The position numbers were made by a program, and so were the translations under genes. From Sphingomonas sp. (GTDB taxonomy: Bacteria; Pseudomonadota; Alphaproteobacteria; Sphingomonadales; Sphingomonadaceae): a stretch of DNA of 64,000 nucleotides. The first letter of the stretch is position 1. Every line of letters starts with the position of its first letter. Location of the stretch: positions 186,001-250,000 of the forward strand of contig NZ_JAIXHL010000001.1 in NCBI RefSeq assembly GCF_030145815.1, given 5' to 3'. This document shows positions 48,498 to 62,399 of this stretch, piece by piece. A model generated the notes under the pieces. The model searched no databases and had not been told where the DNA came from. It saw only the letters and a program-made list of their open reading frames with translations.

Positions 48498-49100
48498 TCA
48501 GGACGGGGCGAATGTGCTCTTTCCGATCCAGTCCGGATCGGGCTGGTCGAGATCATAGTATTCGAAGATCAGATGTGTGCGATCGGTTGCGCCGGCGTTG
48601 GTCACCGAATGCACACCCATATTGTCGACCTCTGCAGCCTCGCCGATCGGCAGGTGATGCCCGGTGTCGCCCGTATAGAAGGTGACACCGTCGTTGGTTT
48701 CGAGCGGCACGTGGATCTTGTGCGGCCATTTCGCGGCCGGATTGGCGTCGCGATGCGGGCGGATGACCCCGCCCGAGCGCATCCGGGCGAGCATGACGCG
48801 CGGGAACGCGCCGCGTGCGTAGCCATAGGGTGCGGTGGCAGCCGCCAGTACCGGGTCGAGCAGCGGCTGCCACTCGGCCCATAGCGGGCGATCATGGCTG
48901 CGGCGCCAATCATCCACTCCGTCAACGAAGCGGAACACGATGTGGCGCGTCGAATCGAGCGCTTCGAACCGGTTCGGCTTCCCCGCATTCTCCGCGTCCC
49001 ACAGCGCCTCAGGGATGGCGGCGACGGCAGCACGCAGCGCGGACACATCGACCGGTCCCAGTCGGCGGATTGATGTGGTCTTGCGGGGGTTGGGATACAT
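48498..49100 (-). CDS. Aspartyl/asparaginyl beta-hydroxylase-like 2OG-Fe(II) oxygenase
   Basis: 'GVIRPHRDANPAAKWPHKIHVPLETNDGVTFYTGDTGHHLPIGEAAEVDNMGVHSVTNAGATDRTHLIFEYYD': HxD, distal His and Arg. Confidence 0.85.
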   Translation of the reverse strand: MYPNPRKTTSIRRLGPVDVSALRAAVAAIPEALWDAENAGKPNRFEALDSTRHIVFRFVDGVDDWRRSHDRPLWAEWQPLLDPVLAAATAPYGYARGAFPRVMLARMRSGGVIRPHRDANPAAKWPHKIHVPLETNDGVTFYTGDTGHHLPIGEAAEVDNMGVHSVTNAGATDRTHLIFEYYDLDQPDPDWIGKSTFAPS

Positions 49101-49110
49101 TGCCGATCCC

Positions 49111-49734
49111 CTAGAATTCATAACCGAACAGCTCGAGGTCGCGGGCGTAAAGCCGCGCGACGCCGTCGATCAGCGTCTGGTCGTAATAGCTGCGATAATC
49201 GCGATGCTCCGACGTATTGGCGCGCCCCAACGGGGTCGAGGGAATGCCGATACGGGCGCAGATCGCGTCATAGCTGCCCTGCATATCCTCGACCCGGCCC
49301 AGCTGATCGGCGAGCAGCGTCCCGTCGGGGGCGGTGACGAAACTATGCTGGGGGCGGAAGATTACGTGATGATGCGGCGGGGCGGTGAACAGGAAATGGC
49401 GCATGACACCCTGGGGGTCGTGCTTGAACGTCCCCTGCTGGCTGGTCGCGAACGCGCAATAGGACACGAACCGGTCGAACGGATTGCGGACGAAGGCGAA
49501 TTTGAAATAGTCGGCGAACCGTTCCTCACCCAAAGCGGGGCGCAGTTCCGCGAGGCTGATATGGCCATGTCCCAGCCGGGCGAGTTCGGGCGCAGCCATG
49601 CGCTTTTCAACGAACAGCCGCACCTGCTCCTCGTCCGCCTCGCCCAGATGTTCTCGCAAGGCCTGACGGATCGAGTGGGTGCCGGTCTTGGGAATCGCGG
49701 TGAAGACGAAGCGGTGACGGTGCGATACGATCAT
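49111..49734 (-). CDS. Sulfotransferase family 2 domain protein
   Basis: 'HRFVFTAIPKTGTHSIRQALREHLG' and 'FKFAFVRNPFDRFVSYCAFA' match the 5'PSB/3'PB motifs. Confidence 0.88.
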   Translation of the reverse strand: MIVSHRHRFVFTAIPKTGTHSIRQALREHLGEADEEQVRLFVEKRMAAPELARLGHGHISLAELRPALGEERFADYFKFAFVRNPFDRFVSYCAFATSQQGTFKHDPQGVMRHFLFTAPPHHHVIFRPQHSFVTAPDGTLLADQLGRVEDMQGSYDAICARIGIPSTPLGRANTSEHRDYRSYYDQTLIDGVARLYARDLELFGYEF

Positions 49735-49738
49735 CGGA

Positions 49739-50674
49739 TCACGATGCCAGCGCGATCGGTGCGGATGGAGCCGGATTGGGGGCGGCGACGTCGAAGATGA
49801 GTTCGGTCAGCGCGCGGATCAGCGGCACCTGGTTGCGCAAGGGCAGGCTGCCGCCGCCACTCGCCATCAGATCCTGCCGTAGCCCGGCGATCAGTCGGCG
49901 ATAGTCCGGAAGGCCGGCGGGGTCGGTTTCATACTCGCACCACACCGATGTCCAGGCCGAGGCAAAGCGTTCGAGCCGGTTGAGCACGCCCTCAAGCCGT
50001 GGGTCGGGGACGGCATATTCGGCGAGGAAGGCGATGTGGCAGCGCACTTCCCAAGGCGACATGATCTTGTTCATGTCGACCTTCTCGAACCGCAGCGGGC
50101 GTGGCGGACGCGGCGCGGGCGCGGGGGCGCCGTTCTGGGCTTCGTCGATCAGGTCACACATCTCTTCGCCATCGACCGTGTCGAGCACGAGATGGACCCG
50201 CTTCTCGCTGCCGCCATTGTGCACATTGTGCATGCGGAAGGAGTCGAACAGCCAGCAGCTGCCCGCCTCCATATGCACGCTTTCGTCGCCACAGGTGAAC
50301 AGCACGCGCGGGTTGGTGATAACCGGGATGTGGATGCGCATATGCGTGCGCCAGTGATAATTCACATCGACATGCGGCGGAACGCTGGCACCCGGGCCGA
50401 GCCCCATCAACCGGCTGCGCCCCCACACCGCGCCGATGTCGCCCATCACCTCCATGATATAGGGGCAGGCGCGCAGATGGTCGGTCGCCCCCATCTGTCC
50501 GGTGAAGCCGTTGGTCATCTGCCCCTCTGGCGTCACCAGCAGCACGGCATCATTGCCGGGGTAATTGCCCAGATGCGGTAGCCATGCAGCCGCCGGGAGC
50601 GCGCGAATTTCCGCGGCGAGTCGATCGGCGTCGAAGGATTTGTGGAGCTTCAGAAAGGGCTGCTTCAGGCGCAT
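49739..50674 (-). CDS. Aspartyl/asparaginyl beta-hydroxylase-like 2OG-Fe(II) oxygenase with extra C-terminal region
   Basis: 'PGASVPPHVDVNYHWRTHMRIHIPVITNPRVLFTCGDESVHMEAGSCWLFDSFRMHNVHNGGSEKRVHLVLDTVDGE'. Confidence 0.85.
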   Translation of the reverse strand: MRLKQPFLKLHKSFDADRLAAEIRALPAAAWLPHLGNYPGNDAVLLVTPEGQMTNGFTGQMGATDHLRACPYIMEVMGDIGAVWGRSRLMGLGPGASVPPHVDVNYHWRTHMRIHIPVITNPRVLFTCGDESVHMEAGSCWLFDSFRMHNVHNGGSEKRVHLVLDTVDGEEMCDLIDEAQNGAPAPAPRPPRPLRFEKVDMNKIMSPWEVRCHIAFLAEYAVPDPRLEGVLNRLERFASAWTSVWCEYETDPAGLPDYRRLIAGLRQDLMASGGGSLPLRNQVPLIRALTELIFDVAAPNPAPSAPIALAS

Positions 50675-50704
50675 GGCGCGTTTTCCGTCATTGGGCGCGG
50701 TGAA

Positions 50705-51426
50705 TCAAGGGAGTGCGCGCAGCCAGCCCGTGATTGACAGCCGGGGCCCACCGGCCCAGGGCGTGACCTGGCTGACGCTGTGCTGCTGCGGCACGGCGAA
50801 CAGGCTGAGCGTGTTGAAGGCCGGGACATAGCCCTCCGCAATCCCGCCGTCGCCGCCGTGGAACAGCAACAGGCCACCCCATTCGGCGCGCCACCGCGAG
50901 GTAAGACCGAAGACATAGGCGGCGCGGCGATTCTTGCCCGCCACGCCGTCGTCATGCCCGGTCAGGAAATCGCCTTTGTCGTAATTCGTCGCCTGCGCAT
51001 CCGCGAAGTTGATGTCGGTCGCGCCGGTAACACGCGCCAGCAGGTCGAGCAGCGGCGCGCTCGCCATGAACCGGGCGAACGCCGCCAGCGGGTCGTCCAG
51101 TGTTGCGCGCGCAGCCGCATCGTCGGGCACCCGGATCGACTGGTAACGATACTGGAAGCCATCGCGCGCTGCTGCGTTCATCACCTCTTCCAACCGCGCA
51201 CGCTGTGCATCGGTGAGCGTTGCGAGGACGGCGGGGACGGACTCATACACCTTCTCCCCCGCATTCATCACCTGCCGCCAGTCGTCGCGCGCGAGCAGAT
51301 GCGCGGCGAGCGCGGTCGCGTCCGCCTCATCCAGAAACGGGGCGATCTGCACCCGGCCTGTGCGCGCGAAGCGCTCGGCGAGCGCTTCGGCGTCGATCGA
51401 TGGCGCGAGCGTGAACCCTACCTCGC

Positions 51427-51430
<4 letters not shown>
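50705..51430 (-). CDS. 2OG-Fe(II) oxygenase (prolyl 4-hydroxylase-like)
   Basis: '[40 protein letters not shown]...[34 protein letters not shown]': HxD, distal His and Arg. Confidence 0.88.
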
Positions 51431-54006
<2,576 letters not shown>

Positions 54007-54212
54007 GATCGTCCCTGTCTTCTTTCGCCGCCCAACATGGTGTTGCATTTCTGCAACACAAGTGGCGACGACGCAATTCTGTGTCGCGCCGTCCGATGCT
54101 GCCGCGTCTATACCGCAGCGACAAGTTGGGAAAACAACGCAGGGTTGCGCGGTGTCGGCAGACCGGTATGTTGTTGCGGTCGATACCTTCCATTGTGGGA
54201 ACTCTCCGCACC

Positions 54213-57041
54213 ATGAAATCAGCTTTTGTCAGCCTGACCGCGCTTGCGGTCGTGCTCAGTGCCCCGGCCTATGCCCAGCAGGCACCGGCTCCTGCGGTCG
54301 CCGCCGTGCCCGTCGCCGACCTCGTGAAGCGCGTGGACATTCCCTATGAGCAGTTCGTGCTGGCCAACGGTCTGCGCGTCATCGTCCATACCGATCGCAA
54401 GGCGCCGATCGTCGGCGTTGCCGTGTGGTACGATGTCGGGTCGAAGCACGAGCCCAAGGGCAAGACCGGCTTTGCGCATCTGTTCGAGCATCTGATGTTC
54501 AACGGCTCCGAGAACTCGCCGGGCGAGTTTTTCGAGCCGCTCAAGGAAGTCGGCGCGACCGACTATAACGGCACCACCAATTCCGACCGCACCAATTATT
54601 TCCAGACCGTGCCGCGCGCGGCGCTGGACCGCGCGCTTTTCCTGGAAAGCGACCGCATGGGCTATCTGCTCGGCGCGGTGACGCAGGGCAAGCTGGATGA
54701 GCAGCGCGGCGTGGTGCAGAATGAAAAGCGTCAGGGCGATACCCAGCCCTATGGCCTGCTGCGCTACAAGATCACCGAAGGGCTGTTCCCGGTGGGCCAT
54801 CCCTATCACCACTCGACCATCGGTTCGATGGCGGACCTCGACGCCGCCAGCCTGGACGATGTGAAGAACTGGTTCCGCCAATATTACGGCCCGAACAATG
54901 CGGTGCTGGTGCTGGCTGGCGATATCGACGCCAAGACCGCTAAGCCGCTGGTCGAGAAATATTTCGGCGCGATCAAGGCCGGGCCGAAGACGGTCGAGCC
55001 CAAAGTGAAGGTGCCGACGCTGGTCGCGCCGCAGAGCGAGGTGATGAAGGACCGCGTTGCGGTGACCCGCATCTATCGCATGTGGGCGGTGCCGGGCATG
55101 CGCGACGCGGATTCGACCGTGCTCGACGCGTCGATCGGCGTGCTCGGCGGCCTCGCCAGCTCGCGGCTCGACAACATCCTGGTCAAGCAGGAGAAGCTGG
55201 CGGTCGGCGTTGGCGCGTTCAACCAGAGCCTAGCGCAGGCCGGCATGGTGCTGATTTCCGCGGATGTCCGTCCGGGTGTCGATGCGGCGACGGTCGGCAA
55301 GCGGCTGGATGAGATCATCGCCGATTATCTGAAGAACGGCCCGACCGCAGAGGAGCTGGAACGCTACAAGACGCGCACGGCGTCGTCGCGCATCCGCGGG
55401 CTGGAGTCGGTCGGCGGGTTCGGCGGCAAGGCTGTGACGCTGGCGTCGGGCGCGCTCTACATGAACGACCCGGGCTTCTATAAGAAGCAGCTCGCCCAGC
55501 TGGCGGCGGTGACGCCGGAACAGGCGCGCGACGTGACCGCCAAGTGGCTGTCGCGCCCGGTCTATGCGCTGACGATCGAGCCGGGGCCGCGCGCGGCCTA
55601 TGCCGAGGCGGCGACTGCGCCGAAGGCAGCGGTCAAGGCGGCGGACGAAGTGGTCAAGGGCACGCGCGGCGAGCTGCCCGGTGTGGCCGAGGTCAAGGAC
55701 ATCGACTTCCCGGCGGTAACCCGCTCCAAGCTGTCGAACGGAATCGAACTGGTCTACGCCCAGCGCGACGCCGTGCCGGTGACTCAGGCGATCATCACCT
55801 TCGACGCAGGCACTGCGTCCGACGTGGCGAGCGCGCTCGGCACCGAGGGCATGACGCTGTCGCTGATCGAAGAGGGCACCAAGACCCGCAATTCGGTGCA
55901 GATCGCCGAGGCGCAGGAGCGGCTGGGTGCAGGGATCAATGTCGGCAGCAGCGCTGACCGCGCGACCATTTCGCTGTTCACGCCGAGCCCGAACCTCAAC
56001 GGATCGCTCGACCTGATGGCGGACATCGCGCGCAACCCGAGCTTCCCGCAGCCCGAGATCGAGCGCGTGCGCGGCCAGATGCTGGCGCAGATCGCGCAGG
56101 TCCGCGCCAATCCGGCTGGCCTGGCCCAGATGGCGATGCCCGCGCTGATCTATGGTCCGGATTCGCCCTATGCGAAGACCGCCGCGATTGGTGGCGACGC
56201 CGAGGCGGTGAAGAAGCTGACCCGCGACGACCTGGTCAATTACTACAAGGCGTGGATCCGCCCGGACAAGGCGAAGATTTTCGTCGTGTCGGACCGTCCG
56301 CTGACCGAGGTGAAGGCCGCGTTCGAGGCGAAGTTCGGCGACTGGAAGGGTGAAGGCGCCGCCGGGACGAAGGATTTCGCTGCCAAGCCGCAACAGGCCG
56401 CGCCCAAGATCCTGTTGATCGACCGTCCGGACTCGCCGCAGTCGCTGATCCTGGCCGGCCAGATGACTCCGGTCGATCCGTTCGGCGATCCGATCGCGCT
56501 GGGCACCGCGACCGAAGTGCTCGGTGGCGATTTCCTGTCGCGCATCAACATGAACCTGCGTGAGGACAAGGCTTGGTCGTACGGCGCGCGCGGCGGCCTG
56601 AGCCGGCTGGAGCATGCGGTGCCGTTCATCGTGTCCGCGCCCGTTCAGGCCGACAAGACCGGTCCGGCGATCGCCGAAATCCAGAAGGAGCTGAAAGCGT
56701 ATCTGGGCGACAAGGGCATCACCAAGCTGGAGTTCGACCGGTCGGTGGTCAGTGCGATTCGCCGTCAGGCGGGCCAGTATGAAACCGCAGGGGCCGTGCT
56801 GGGCGCGATGCAGTCGAACGACTTCCTGCGCCGTCCGGACGACTATCAGGAGCAGATCGCGAAAAAATATCGCGCGCTGACGATCCCGCAGGTTGACGCT
56901 GCGGCACGCGCGGCTCTGGACCCCAGCAAGCTGGTCTGGGTCGTGGTCGGCGATGCGTCGAAGGTTCGGTCGCAGCTTGACAGCCTCGGCCTGCCTGTCG
57001 AGGTGGTGAAGCCCGAAGCCGTCGGCCCCGGCGGCAAGTGA
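54213..57041 (+). CDS. M16 family (insulinase-like) metallopeptidase, exported
   Basis: ATG at 54213; signal peptide; inverted zinc motif in '[48 protein letters not shown]'; second M16 repeat. Confidence 0.96.
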   Translation: MKSAFVSLTALAVVLSAPAYAQQAPAPAVAAVPVADLVKRVDIPYEQFVLANGLRVIVHTDRKAPIVGVAVWYDVGSKHEPKGKTGFAHLFEHLMFNGSENSPGEFFEPLKEVGATDYNGTTNSDRTNYFQTVPRAALDRALFLESDRMGYLLGAVTQGKLDEQRGVVQNEKRQGDTQPYGLLRYKITEGLFPVGHPYHHSTIGSMADLDAASLDDVKNWFRQYYGPNNAVLVLAGDIDAKTAKPLVEKYFGAIKAGPKTVEPKVKVPTLVAPQSEVMKDRVAVTRIYRMWAVPGMRDADSTVLDASIGVLGGLASSRLDNILVKQEKLAVGVGAFNQSLAQAGMVLISADVRPGVDAATVGKRLDEIIADYLKNGPTAEELERYKTRTASSRIRGLESVGGFGGKAVTLASGALYMNDPGFYKKQLAQLAAVTPEQARDVTAKWLSRPVYALTIEPGPRAAYAEAATAPKAAVKAADEVVKGTRGELPGVAEVKDIDFPAVTRSKLSNGIELVYAQRDAVPVTQAIITFDAGTASDVASALGTEGMTLSLIEEGTKTRNSVQIAEAQERLGAGINVGSSADRATISLFTPSPNLNGSLDLMADIARNPSFPQPEIERVRGQMLAQIAQVRANPAGLAQMAMPALIYGPDSPYAKTAAIGGDAEAVKKLTRDDLVNYYKAWIRPDKAKIFVVSDRPLTEVKAAFEAKFGDWKGEGAAGTKDFAAKPQQAAPKILLIDRPDSPQSLILAGQMTPVDPFGDPIALGTATEVLGGDFLSRINMNLREDKAWSYGARGGLSRLEHAVPFIVSAPVQADKTGPAIAEIQKELKAYLGDKGITKLEFDRSVVSAIRRQAGQYETAGAVLGAMQSNDFLRRPDDYQEQIAKKYRALTIPQVDAAARAALDPSKLVWVVVGDASKVRSQLDSLGLPVEVVKPEAVGPGGK

Positions 57042-57069
57042 GGCGCAACGGATTACAGGAGAGCAGAAC

Positions 57070-57369
57070 ATGGCGAATGTCGATGGAAGCTGGGATACCG
57101 TAACCCACTCGCCGATGGGCGATCAGAAGGCGACCCTGACGGTCACCAGCGCTGGTGACAGCTTCACCGGCACTTATGCCGGCGCGATGGGCACGACCGA
57201 TATCAAGAATGGCAAGGTCGATGGCGACAAGCTCAGCTGGTCGCTCGACATCACCGTGCCGATGCCGATGACGCTGACCTGCGAAGCCACGGTCGATGGC
57301 GACGCGATCAAGGGCACCGTTACGGCCGGTGCGTTTGGCAGCTTCCCGATGGAGGGCACGCGCGCCTGA
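57070..57369 (+). CDS. Hypothetical small beta-rich protein
   Basis: 99 aa 'MANVDGSWDTVTHSPMGDQKATLTVTSAGDSFTGTYAGAMGTTDIKNGKVDGDKLSWSLDITVPMPMTLTCEATVDGDAIKGTV'. Confidence 0.8.
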   Translation: MANVDGSWDTVTHSPMGDQKATLTVTSAGDSFTGTYAGAMGTTDIKNGKVDGDKLSWSLDITVPMPMTLTCEATVDGDAIKGTVTAGAFGSFPMEGTRA

Positions 57370-57394
57370 TCCGGGCGATGCCGTGAGGTGAAAA

Positions 57395-57428
57395 GGCCCG
57401 CTGCCCGTGAGGGTGGCGGGCTTTTTCT
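57395..57428 (+). terminator. Rho-independent terminator
   Basis: GGCCCGCTGCCCGTGAGGGTGGCGGGCTTTTTCTT downstream of 57070..57369. Confidence 0.8.
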
Positions 57429-57484
57429 TGGGCGCGGGGCAACTCCAGGCGGTTGGCGCGTTCTCCCGTAGAGGGAGATTTCAG

Positions 57485-57658
57485 ATGCTGCGTGCCGCCT
57501 TCATCTTCGCGATCATCGCGCTCGTGCTTGGCCTTCTGGGCTTTGGCGGGATCGCAGGGTTCGCCTGGGATATCGCCAAGATCCTGTTCTTCATCGCGCT
57601 GGCGGTGGCCGCGCTGTTCCTGATCCTGGGCGTAACGATCTACAAGAAGGTGACCTGA
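57485..57658 (+). CDS. DUF1328 small membrane protein
   Basis: ATG at 57485; '[49 protein letters not shown]'. Confidence 0.9.
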   Translation: MLRAAFIFAIIALVLGLLGFGGIAGFAWDIAKILFFIALAVAALFLILGVTIYKKVT

Positions 57659-57660
57659 GC

Positions 57661-58728
57661 CTAGCGCTTTACCCGGGTTACATGGCCCATCTTGCGACCG
57701 GGCCGCGCTTCGTGCTTGCCATAGAGGTGCAGGTGCGCGCCGGGCTCGGCGAGCAGGCCGTGCCACGCATCGACATCGTCGCCGATCAGGTTGCGCATTT
57801 CGACCGCCGCGCCGGTCAGCGTGACCGGGCCGAGCGGGAGGCCCAGCACCGCGCGGACATGGTTTTCGAACTGCGAGGTTTCGGCCCCTTCGATCGTCCA
57901 GTGCCCGCTATTGTGGACGCGCGGAGCCATTTCGTTGAATACCGGGCCGTCGGGCGTGGCAAAGAATTCACACGTCAGCACGCCGACATAGTCCAGCCGC
58001 TGCGAAATCCGGGTGGCAAGCGCGATGGCTGCGGGCGCGTGGTCGAGGATCGCGGCGGGCGCGGGCGCGGTCGAGCGGTCGAGGATGCCGCCGACATGCT
58101 CGTTATGCGGCGTTGCGTAGGCGATGCTCGTGCCACCCACGCCGCGCACCAGTAGTACCGAGAACTCATGCGTGAAGCTGACGAACCCCTCAAGCACGCA
58201 TTCGCGACCGCCGAGCGCATCCCACGCCGCATGGGCATCGCCGGGTGAGGTCAGGCGGAACTGGCCCTTCCCGTCATAGCCTTCGGTCGCGGTCTTGAGG
58301 ATTGCGGGCGTGCCGATGGTGGCGAGTGCGGCGTCGAGATCGGTACGCGATGCGACCGGATGCCACGGAGCGGGGCGCCCGCCGCATTCCTCCGCCAGCC
58401 TTTTCTCGTTCCAGCGATGCGCGGCAGTCTCGAGCGCCGCGCGGCCCGGGCGCACGGGGGCATGAGCCGCAATCGCATCGACCGCGGCAAGATCGACATT
58501 CTCGAACTCATAGGTCACGACGGCGCAGTCGCGCGCAAAGGTAGCGAGCGCGGCCTGATCGTCATAGGCGGCGCAGGTGAAGGCGGCGGCGACGTCGCAC
58601 GCCGGGCCGCTTTCGGGCGCGTAGATGTGGCAGCGATAGCCGAGCTGCGCGGCGGCGACCGCGATCATCCGGCCGAGCTGGCCGCTGCCAAGGATGCCGA
58701 GGGTGCTGCCGGGCGGAACTGCGGTCAT
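57661..58728 (-). CDS. purK: N5-carboxyaminoimidazole ribonucleotide synthase
   Basis: Start 58728; '[33 protein letters not shown]', '[37 protein letters not shown]'. Confidence 0.97.
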   Translation of the reverse strand: MTAVPPGSTLGILGSGQLGRMIAVAAAQLGYRCHIYAPESGPACDVAAAFTCAAYDDQAALATFARDCAVVTYEFENVDLAAVDAIAAHAPVRPGRAALETAAHRWNEKRLAEECGGRPAPWHPVASRTDLDAALATIGTPAILKTATEGYDGKGQFRLTSPGDAHAAWDALGGRECVLEGFVSFTHEFSVLLVRGVGGTSIAYATPHNEHVGGILDRSTAPAPAAILDHAPAAIALATRISQRLDYVGVLTCEFFATPDGPVFNEMAPRVHNSGHWTIEGAETSQFENHVRAVLGLPLGPVTLTGAAVEMRNLIGDDVDAWHGLLAEPGAHLHLYGKHEARPGRKMGHVTRVKR

Positions 58729-59210
58729 TCGGGGTCCGTTGCTACGCTCTCGGTCTGGCGCGCGCGCCATGCCTTGAGCCGCTCGGCGAGGTCCGCGTCG
58801 CTGGTGGCGAGGATCGCGGCGGCGAGCAGGCCGGCGTTGATCGCGCCCGCCTTGCCGATCGCCAGCGTGCCGACGGGGATACCGCCGGGCATCTGGACGA
58901 TCGAGAGCAGGCTATCCATGCCCTTCAGCGCCTTGGATTCGACCGGCACGCCGAGCACGGGGAGATGGGTCATCGCCGCTGCCATGCCCGGCAGATGCGC
59001 CGCGCCGCCGGCGCCCGCGATCACGATCTTGAGGCCGCGATCGGCTGCGTTGGTGGCGTAGTCGTAGAGGCGCTGGGGGGTGCGGTGTGCGGACACCACT
59101 ATGGTCTCGTGCGGCACGTCGAGCGCGGCGAGCGTCTCGGCCGCGTGGCGCATCGTCTCCCAATCGGAGGTGCTGCCCATGATGATGCCGACCAAAGGTG
59201 TGTCCGCCAT
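58725..59210 (-). CDS. purE: N5-carboxyaminoimidazole ribonucleotide mutase
   Basis: Start 59210; '[48 protein letters not shown]', '[16 protein letters not shown]'. Confidence 0.98.
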   Translation of the reverse strand: MADTPLVGIIMGSTSDWETMRHAAETLAALDVPHETIVVSAHRTPQRLYDYATNAADRGLKIVIAGAGGAAHLPGMAAAMTHLPVLGVPVESKALKGMDSLLSIVQMPGGIPVGTLAIGKAGAINAGLLAAAILATSDADLAERLKAWRARQTESVATDPE

Positions 59211-59313
59211 TCGCCTGCCCTGAAAGCTGCGGGAAAGCGTCCCCCTAAAGGCGTCGCGCTTTGGACGCAATGCGCGGGAAGCACCGCGCGGAAGATCGGC
59301 TATATCGGGGGAC

Positions 59314-60354
59314 ATGACCGACGCGATCCTCTCCGATGACGAAGCCTGGGACGCCTTCCAGCGCCGCGACCGCGCCTATGACGGGCGGGTGATCGCGGGG
59401 GTGCTGACCACTGGCATCTATTGCAAGCCGAGCTGTCCGGCGCGGCATCCGTTGCGGGCGAATGTCCGCTTCTTTCCCGATGCGGCGAGCGCGCGCGCGA
59501 CGGGGCTGCGCGCGTGTCTGCGCTGCAAGCCCGATGAGGTCGGACGCGAGCGGGTGGCAGTGGCGAAGGCAGTGGCGCTGCTGGAGGGCGCGGAGGAGGC
59601 GATCGGGCTCGACGCACTGGCGGCGGAGGTCGGCTATGCGCCGCACCATTTCCAGCGGCTGTTCAAGCGCGCGACCGGGGTGACGCCGGCCGCCTATGCA
59701 CGAGGCGTGCGCGCTCGCCGCGCGGCTGCGGCGTTGGATACGGAGGAAAGCGTGACTGATGCGATTTATGAGGCGGGCTATTCCGCGCCCAGCCGCTTCT
59801 ACGAAACCGCCGCCGACCGGCTGGGCATGACGCCGAGCGCGTGGCGCAATGGCGGGGCGGGGGTGACGATCCGCTGGACGGTCGCGCCGACCAGCCTGGG
59901 GCCGTTGCTGATCGCGGCGACCGACAAGGGGCTGTGCCGGGTGGCGTTCGACGAAGATAGCCTGGCGCTGGCGGCGCGTTTTCCCCGTGCGGAGATCGTT
60001 GCGGGCGGCGCGGCGCTGGCCGATCTGGCGGAGCGCGTGGTGGGTGAGGTCGAGCAGCCGGGACGCCATGTCGACCTGCCGCTCGACGTGCGCGGGACGG
60101 CGTTTCAGGAAGCGGTATGGCAGGCGCTGCGCGCGATCCCGCCGGGCGAAACGCTGAGCTACACCCAACTCGCCATAGCGGCTGGGCGGCCCGGTGCTGT
60201 GCGCGCGGCGGGAACGGCATGCGGGGCGAACAGCGTCGCGGTCGTCATCCCGTGCCACCGTGCCCAGCGCAGCGATGGCAGCATGGGCGGCTACGCCTAC
60301 GGCATCGAGCGCAAGAAGGTGCTGCGCGCGCGGGAAGGGGTGGATGAAGCCTAA
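59314..60354 (+). CDS. ada: Bifunctional DNA-binding transcriptional regulator/O6-methylguanine-DNA methyltransferase Ada
   Basis: '[26 protein letters not shown]...ACLRCKPDE' zinc site, AraC HTH, '[27 protein letters not shown]' active site. Confidence 0.95.
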   Translation: MTDAILSDDEAWDAFQRRDRAYDGRVIAGVLTTGIYCKPSCPARHPLRANVRFFPDAASARATGLRACLRCKPDEVGRERVAVAKAVALLEGAEEAIGLDALAAEVGYAPHHFQRLFKRATGVTPAAYARGVRARRAAAALDTEESVTDAIYEAGYSAPSRFYETAADRLGMTPSAWRNGGAGVTIRWTVAPTSLGPLLIAATDKGLCRVAFDEDSLALAARFPRAEIVAGGAALADLAERVVGEVEQPGRHVDLPLDVRGTAFQEAVWQALRAIPPGETLSYTQLAIAAGRPGAVRAAGTACGANSVAVVIPCHRAQRSDGSMGGYAYGIERKKVLRAREGVDEA

Positions 60355-60821
60355 TCGATGGCGCGGCGCATGCGGTAGGTGTCGGGGCCATATCCGCCTG
60401 CTTCGACGATGGTGAACCCTTGAGTCGTCCAAAAGGCTTCGGCACCGTTGACCGCGACCAGCGTCACGTCGCGAAACCCTGCCTGCCGTGCACGTTCGAG
60501 GACGAGCGCTGTTGCGGCGCTGCCCGCGCCCTGGCCGCGTGTCTCAGGCAGGAGCGCGATGTCGTGGAGGTAGAAGCTGTCGGCGTCGGGCGGGATTGTG
60601 CCGAGCAGTGCGCCGAGCGCGGGCGAGCTGGCGCGATACCATGGATGCGTGACGAGGAAGCCGGCGACGGCGTCGCCTTGCTGCCAGACGAAACAGCCTT
60701 CCGGCCACAGTGCCAGCCGCTCGGCATAGACCGCCTCCGACTCGGCATAGCGACCGTGGACCGCCGCCGAAATCTGCGTGACCGCCGAAAGGTCGGCGGC
60801 CGTCATCGCGCGCCAGCCCAT
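60351..60821 (-). CDS. GNAT family N-acetyltransferase
   Basis: 'SFYLHDIALLPETRGQGAGSAATALVLERARQAGFRDVTLVAVNGAEAFWTTQGF'. Confidence 0.9.
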   Translation of the reverse strand: MGWRAMTAADLSAVTQISAAVHGRYAESEAVYAERLALWPEGCFVWQQGDAVAGFLVTHPWYRASSPALGALLGTIPPDADSFYLHDIALLPETRGQGAGSAATALVLERARQAGFRDVTLVAVNGAEAFWTTQGFTIVEAGGYGPDTYRMRRAID

Positions 60822-62356
60822 CAGCCCGCCGGCTTGCAGCTATAGACCAGGCGCTCGTTGAAAATCTGGGGCAGGGCGGTGCGGATCGACTGCTGGCGCG
60901 TGGCGAGGTCGGCGCGCGCGGCGGGATCGGTCGAGCAGGATTTGACCTTCACATCGGCGCGGCGCTTGCGGGCCGTGTCCATCTGCGCGGCGGAGAGCAG
61001 ATAGCGCGTGGTGGAATAGGTCCGCGTGGTCGGGGCATATTCTAGCACCGATACGGTCGCTTCATCGTCCGGGACCAGGATGCGCTGCCAATTCTGCCCG
61101 GCCTCGGCATATTGGGTGCGACCGTTGACGCAGCCATCGGGGTTGATGTCGATCGTCACATCCTTGGTGTCCGACACGGTCACGCGCGAGCGGACGGGAT
61201 CGATGGTGCAGACCATCTTGCCAAGGCCACCCGGCTGCGCGACGGGCGGGGGCACGGCGACGCGCGCGGCGCCATCGATCGCGCTGGGGTCGAAGGCGGG
61301 GCGCAACACGAAGGTCGCGATCGACGCGACGATCAGCGCGCCGCCGCCGACTGCAGTCATGATCGCCTCGCGCTTCTGTTCGCGGGTCAGCAGCAATCCG
61401 GCGACGCCCAGCGCAAAGGCGCCCAAGACCAGCAGCAGCGCTGCCCCGGCCATATAGTTTTCGCGCGTCACGATGTTCTCGCTGCGCGCCTGCTGAATGG
61501 CATCCTCGCGATCCGCCGCAGCCTTGGCGGCGGCCTCGCGCGCGCGCTGTTCGTCGGCCGCGCGCGCCTGTTCAGCGGCGGTGCGGTCCTGCGCTAGCCG
61601 GTCGGCGATGCTGGTGCAGACGACGCCGTTGGAGGGCATGGGCTGCTTCGCTTCGCGCAGGAATGCCGCAACCTCTTCATTGCTGATGGCGAAGCCGAAG
61701 CTCGCATCTCCATCGTCGGCGCGGGTCAGCGCGGCGTTGACGCCGAGCACGCGCCCGCACGGATCGAGCAGCGGACCGCCCGAATTGCCGCGCGCGATTC
61801 CCGCCGTGTGGAGCAGCACTTTCACCCCCTGCAGGTCGCGACGGCCGGAGAACACACCCTGTGACCGGACCGGAGTAAGCGGAGTGATGAAGTCGGCGGC
61901 GGTGCGCGCGGTGGCCAGATCGACATTGCCCGGATAGCCGAGCGCGATCATGGCATTCCCCTCGCTGATCGGCCCAGAATAGAAGGTCAGCGCGGGCAAG
62001 CGGATGCCGGTGAATTCGATCAGTGCGAGATCGCGGTCGCTGTCGATCGCGATCAGGCGGCCCTGAAACGACTTGTCGCCCTCTGACGGCACGACGCCGA
62101 TCAGGACGTTGCCGGGATAGCGCTCCGCCGCCTCCACCACATGCGCGTTGGTCAGCACGCGATTGGGCGCGACGGCAAAGCCGCTGCCATGGCCGAACCC
62201 GACGACCTCACCCTCGACCGTGGCGATGGTGACGATCCGCACTACGCCGCGCCCGGCGGCGGAAATGTCGTCGTCCGCGTGTGCGGGGCTGGCGGACAGC
62301 CCGACGACCAGCGCAAGCGCCAGCAGCAGGCGGTGAAACAGAGTGATCGTCGGCAT
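60821..62356 (-). CDS. Trypsin-like (S1C) serine protease with C-terminal TM segments and additional domain
   Basis: Start 62356; 'VLTNAHVVEAA', 'DSDRDLALIEFTG', 'GIARGNSGGPLLDPCGRVLGVN' give His-Asp-Ser triad; two hydrophobic segments follow. Confidence 0.88.
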   Translation of the reverse strand: MPTITLFHRLLLALALVVGLSASPAHADDDISAAGRGVVRIVTIATVEGEVVGFGHGSGFAVAPNRVLTNAHVVEAAERYPGNVLIGVVPSEGDKSFQGRLIAIDSDRDLALIEFTGIRLPALTFYSGPISEGNAMIALGYPGNVDLATARTAADFITPLTPVRSQGVFSGRRDLQGVKVLLHTAGIARGNSGGPLLDPCGRVLGVNAALTRADDGDASFGFAISNEEVAAFLREAKQPMPSNGVVCTSIADRLAQDRTAAEQARAADEQRAREAAAKAAADREDAIQQARSENIVTRENYMAGAALLLVLGAFALGVAGLLLTREQKREAIMTAVGGGALIVASIATFVLRPAFDPSAIDGAARVAVPPPVAQPGGLGKMVCTIDPVRSRVTVSDTKDVTIDINPDGCVNGRTQYAEAGQNWQRILVPDDEATVSVLEYAPTTRTYSTTRYLLSAAQMDTARKRRADVKVKSCSTDPAARADLATRQQSIRTALPQIFNERLVYSCKPAG

Positions 62357-62399
62357 CACCCGCAGTCCTGCGCGAAACCGTGTGCCGCGCGCAAGCCCG

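Noticed and set aside
60351-60354. Convergent stop codon overlap CTAA (ada and GNAT), also CTAG at 36916-36919
   Set aside because: Short convergent overlaps are common in compact genomes; no further signal.
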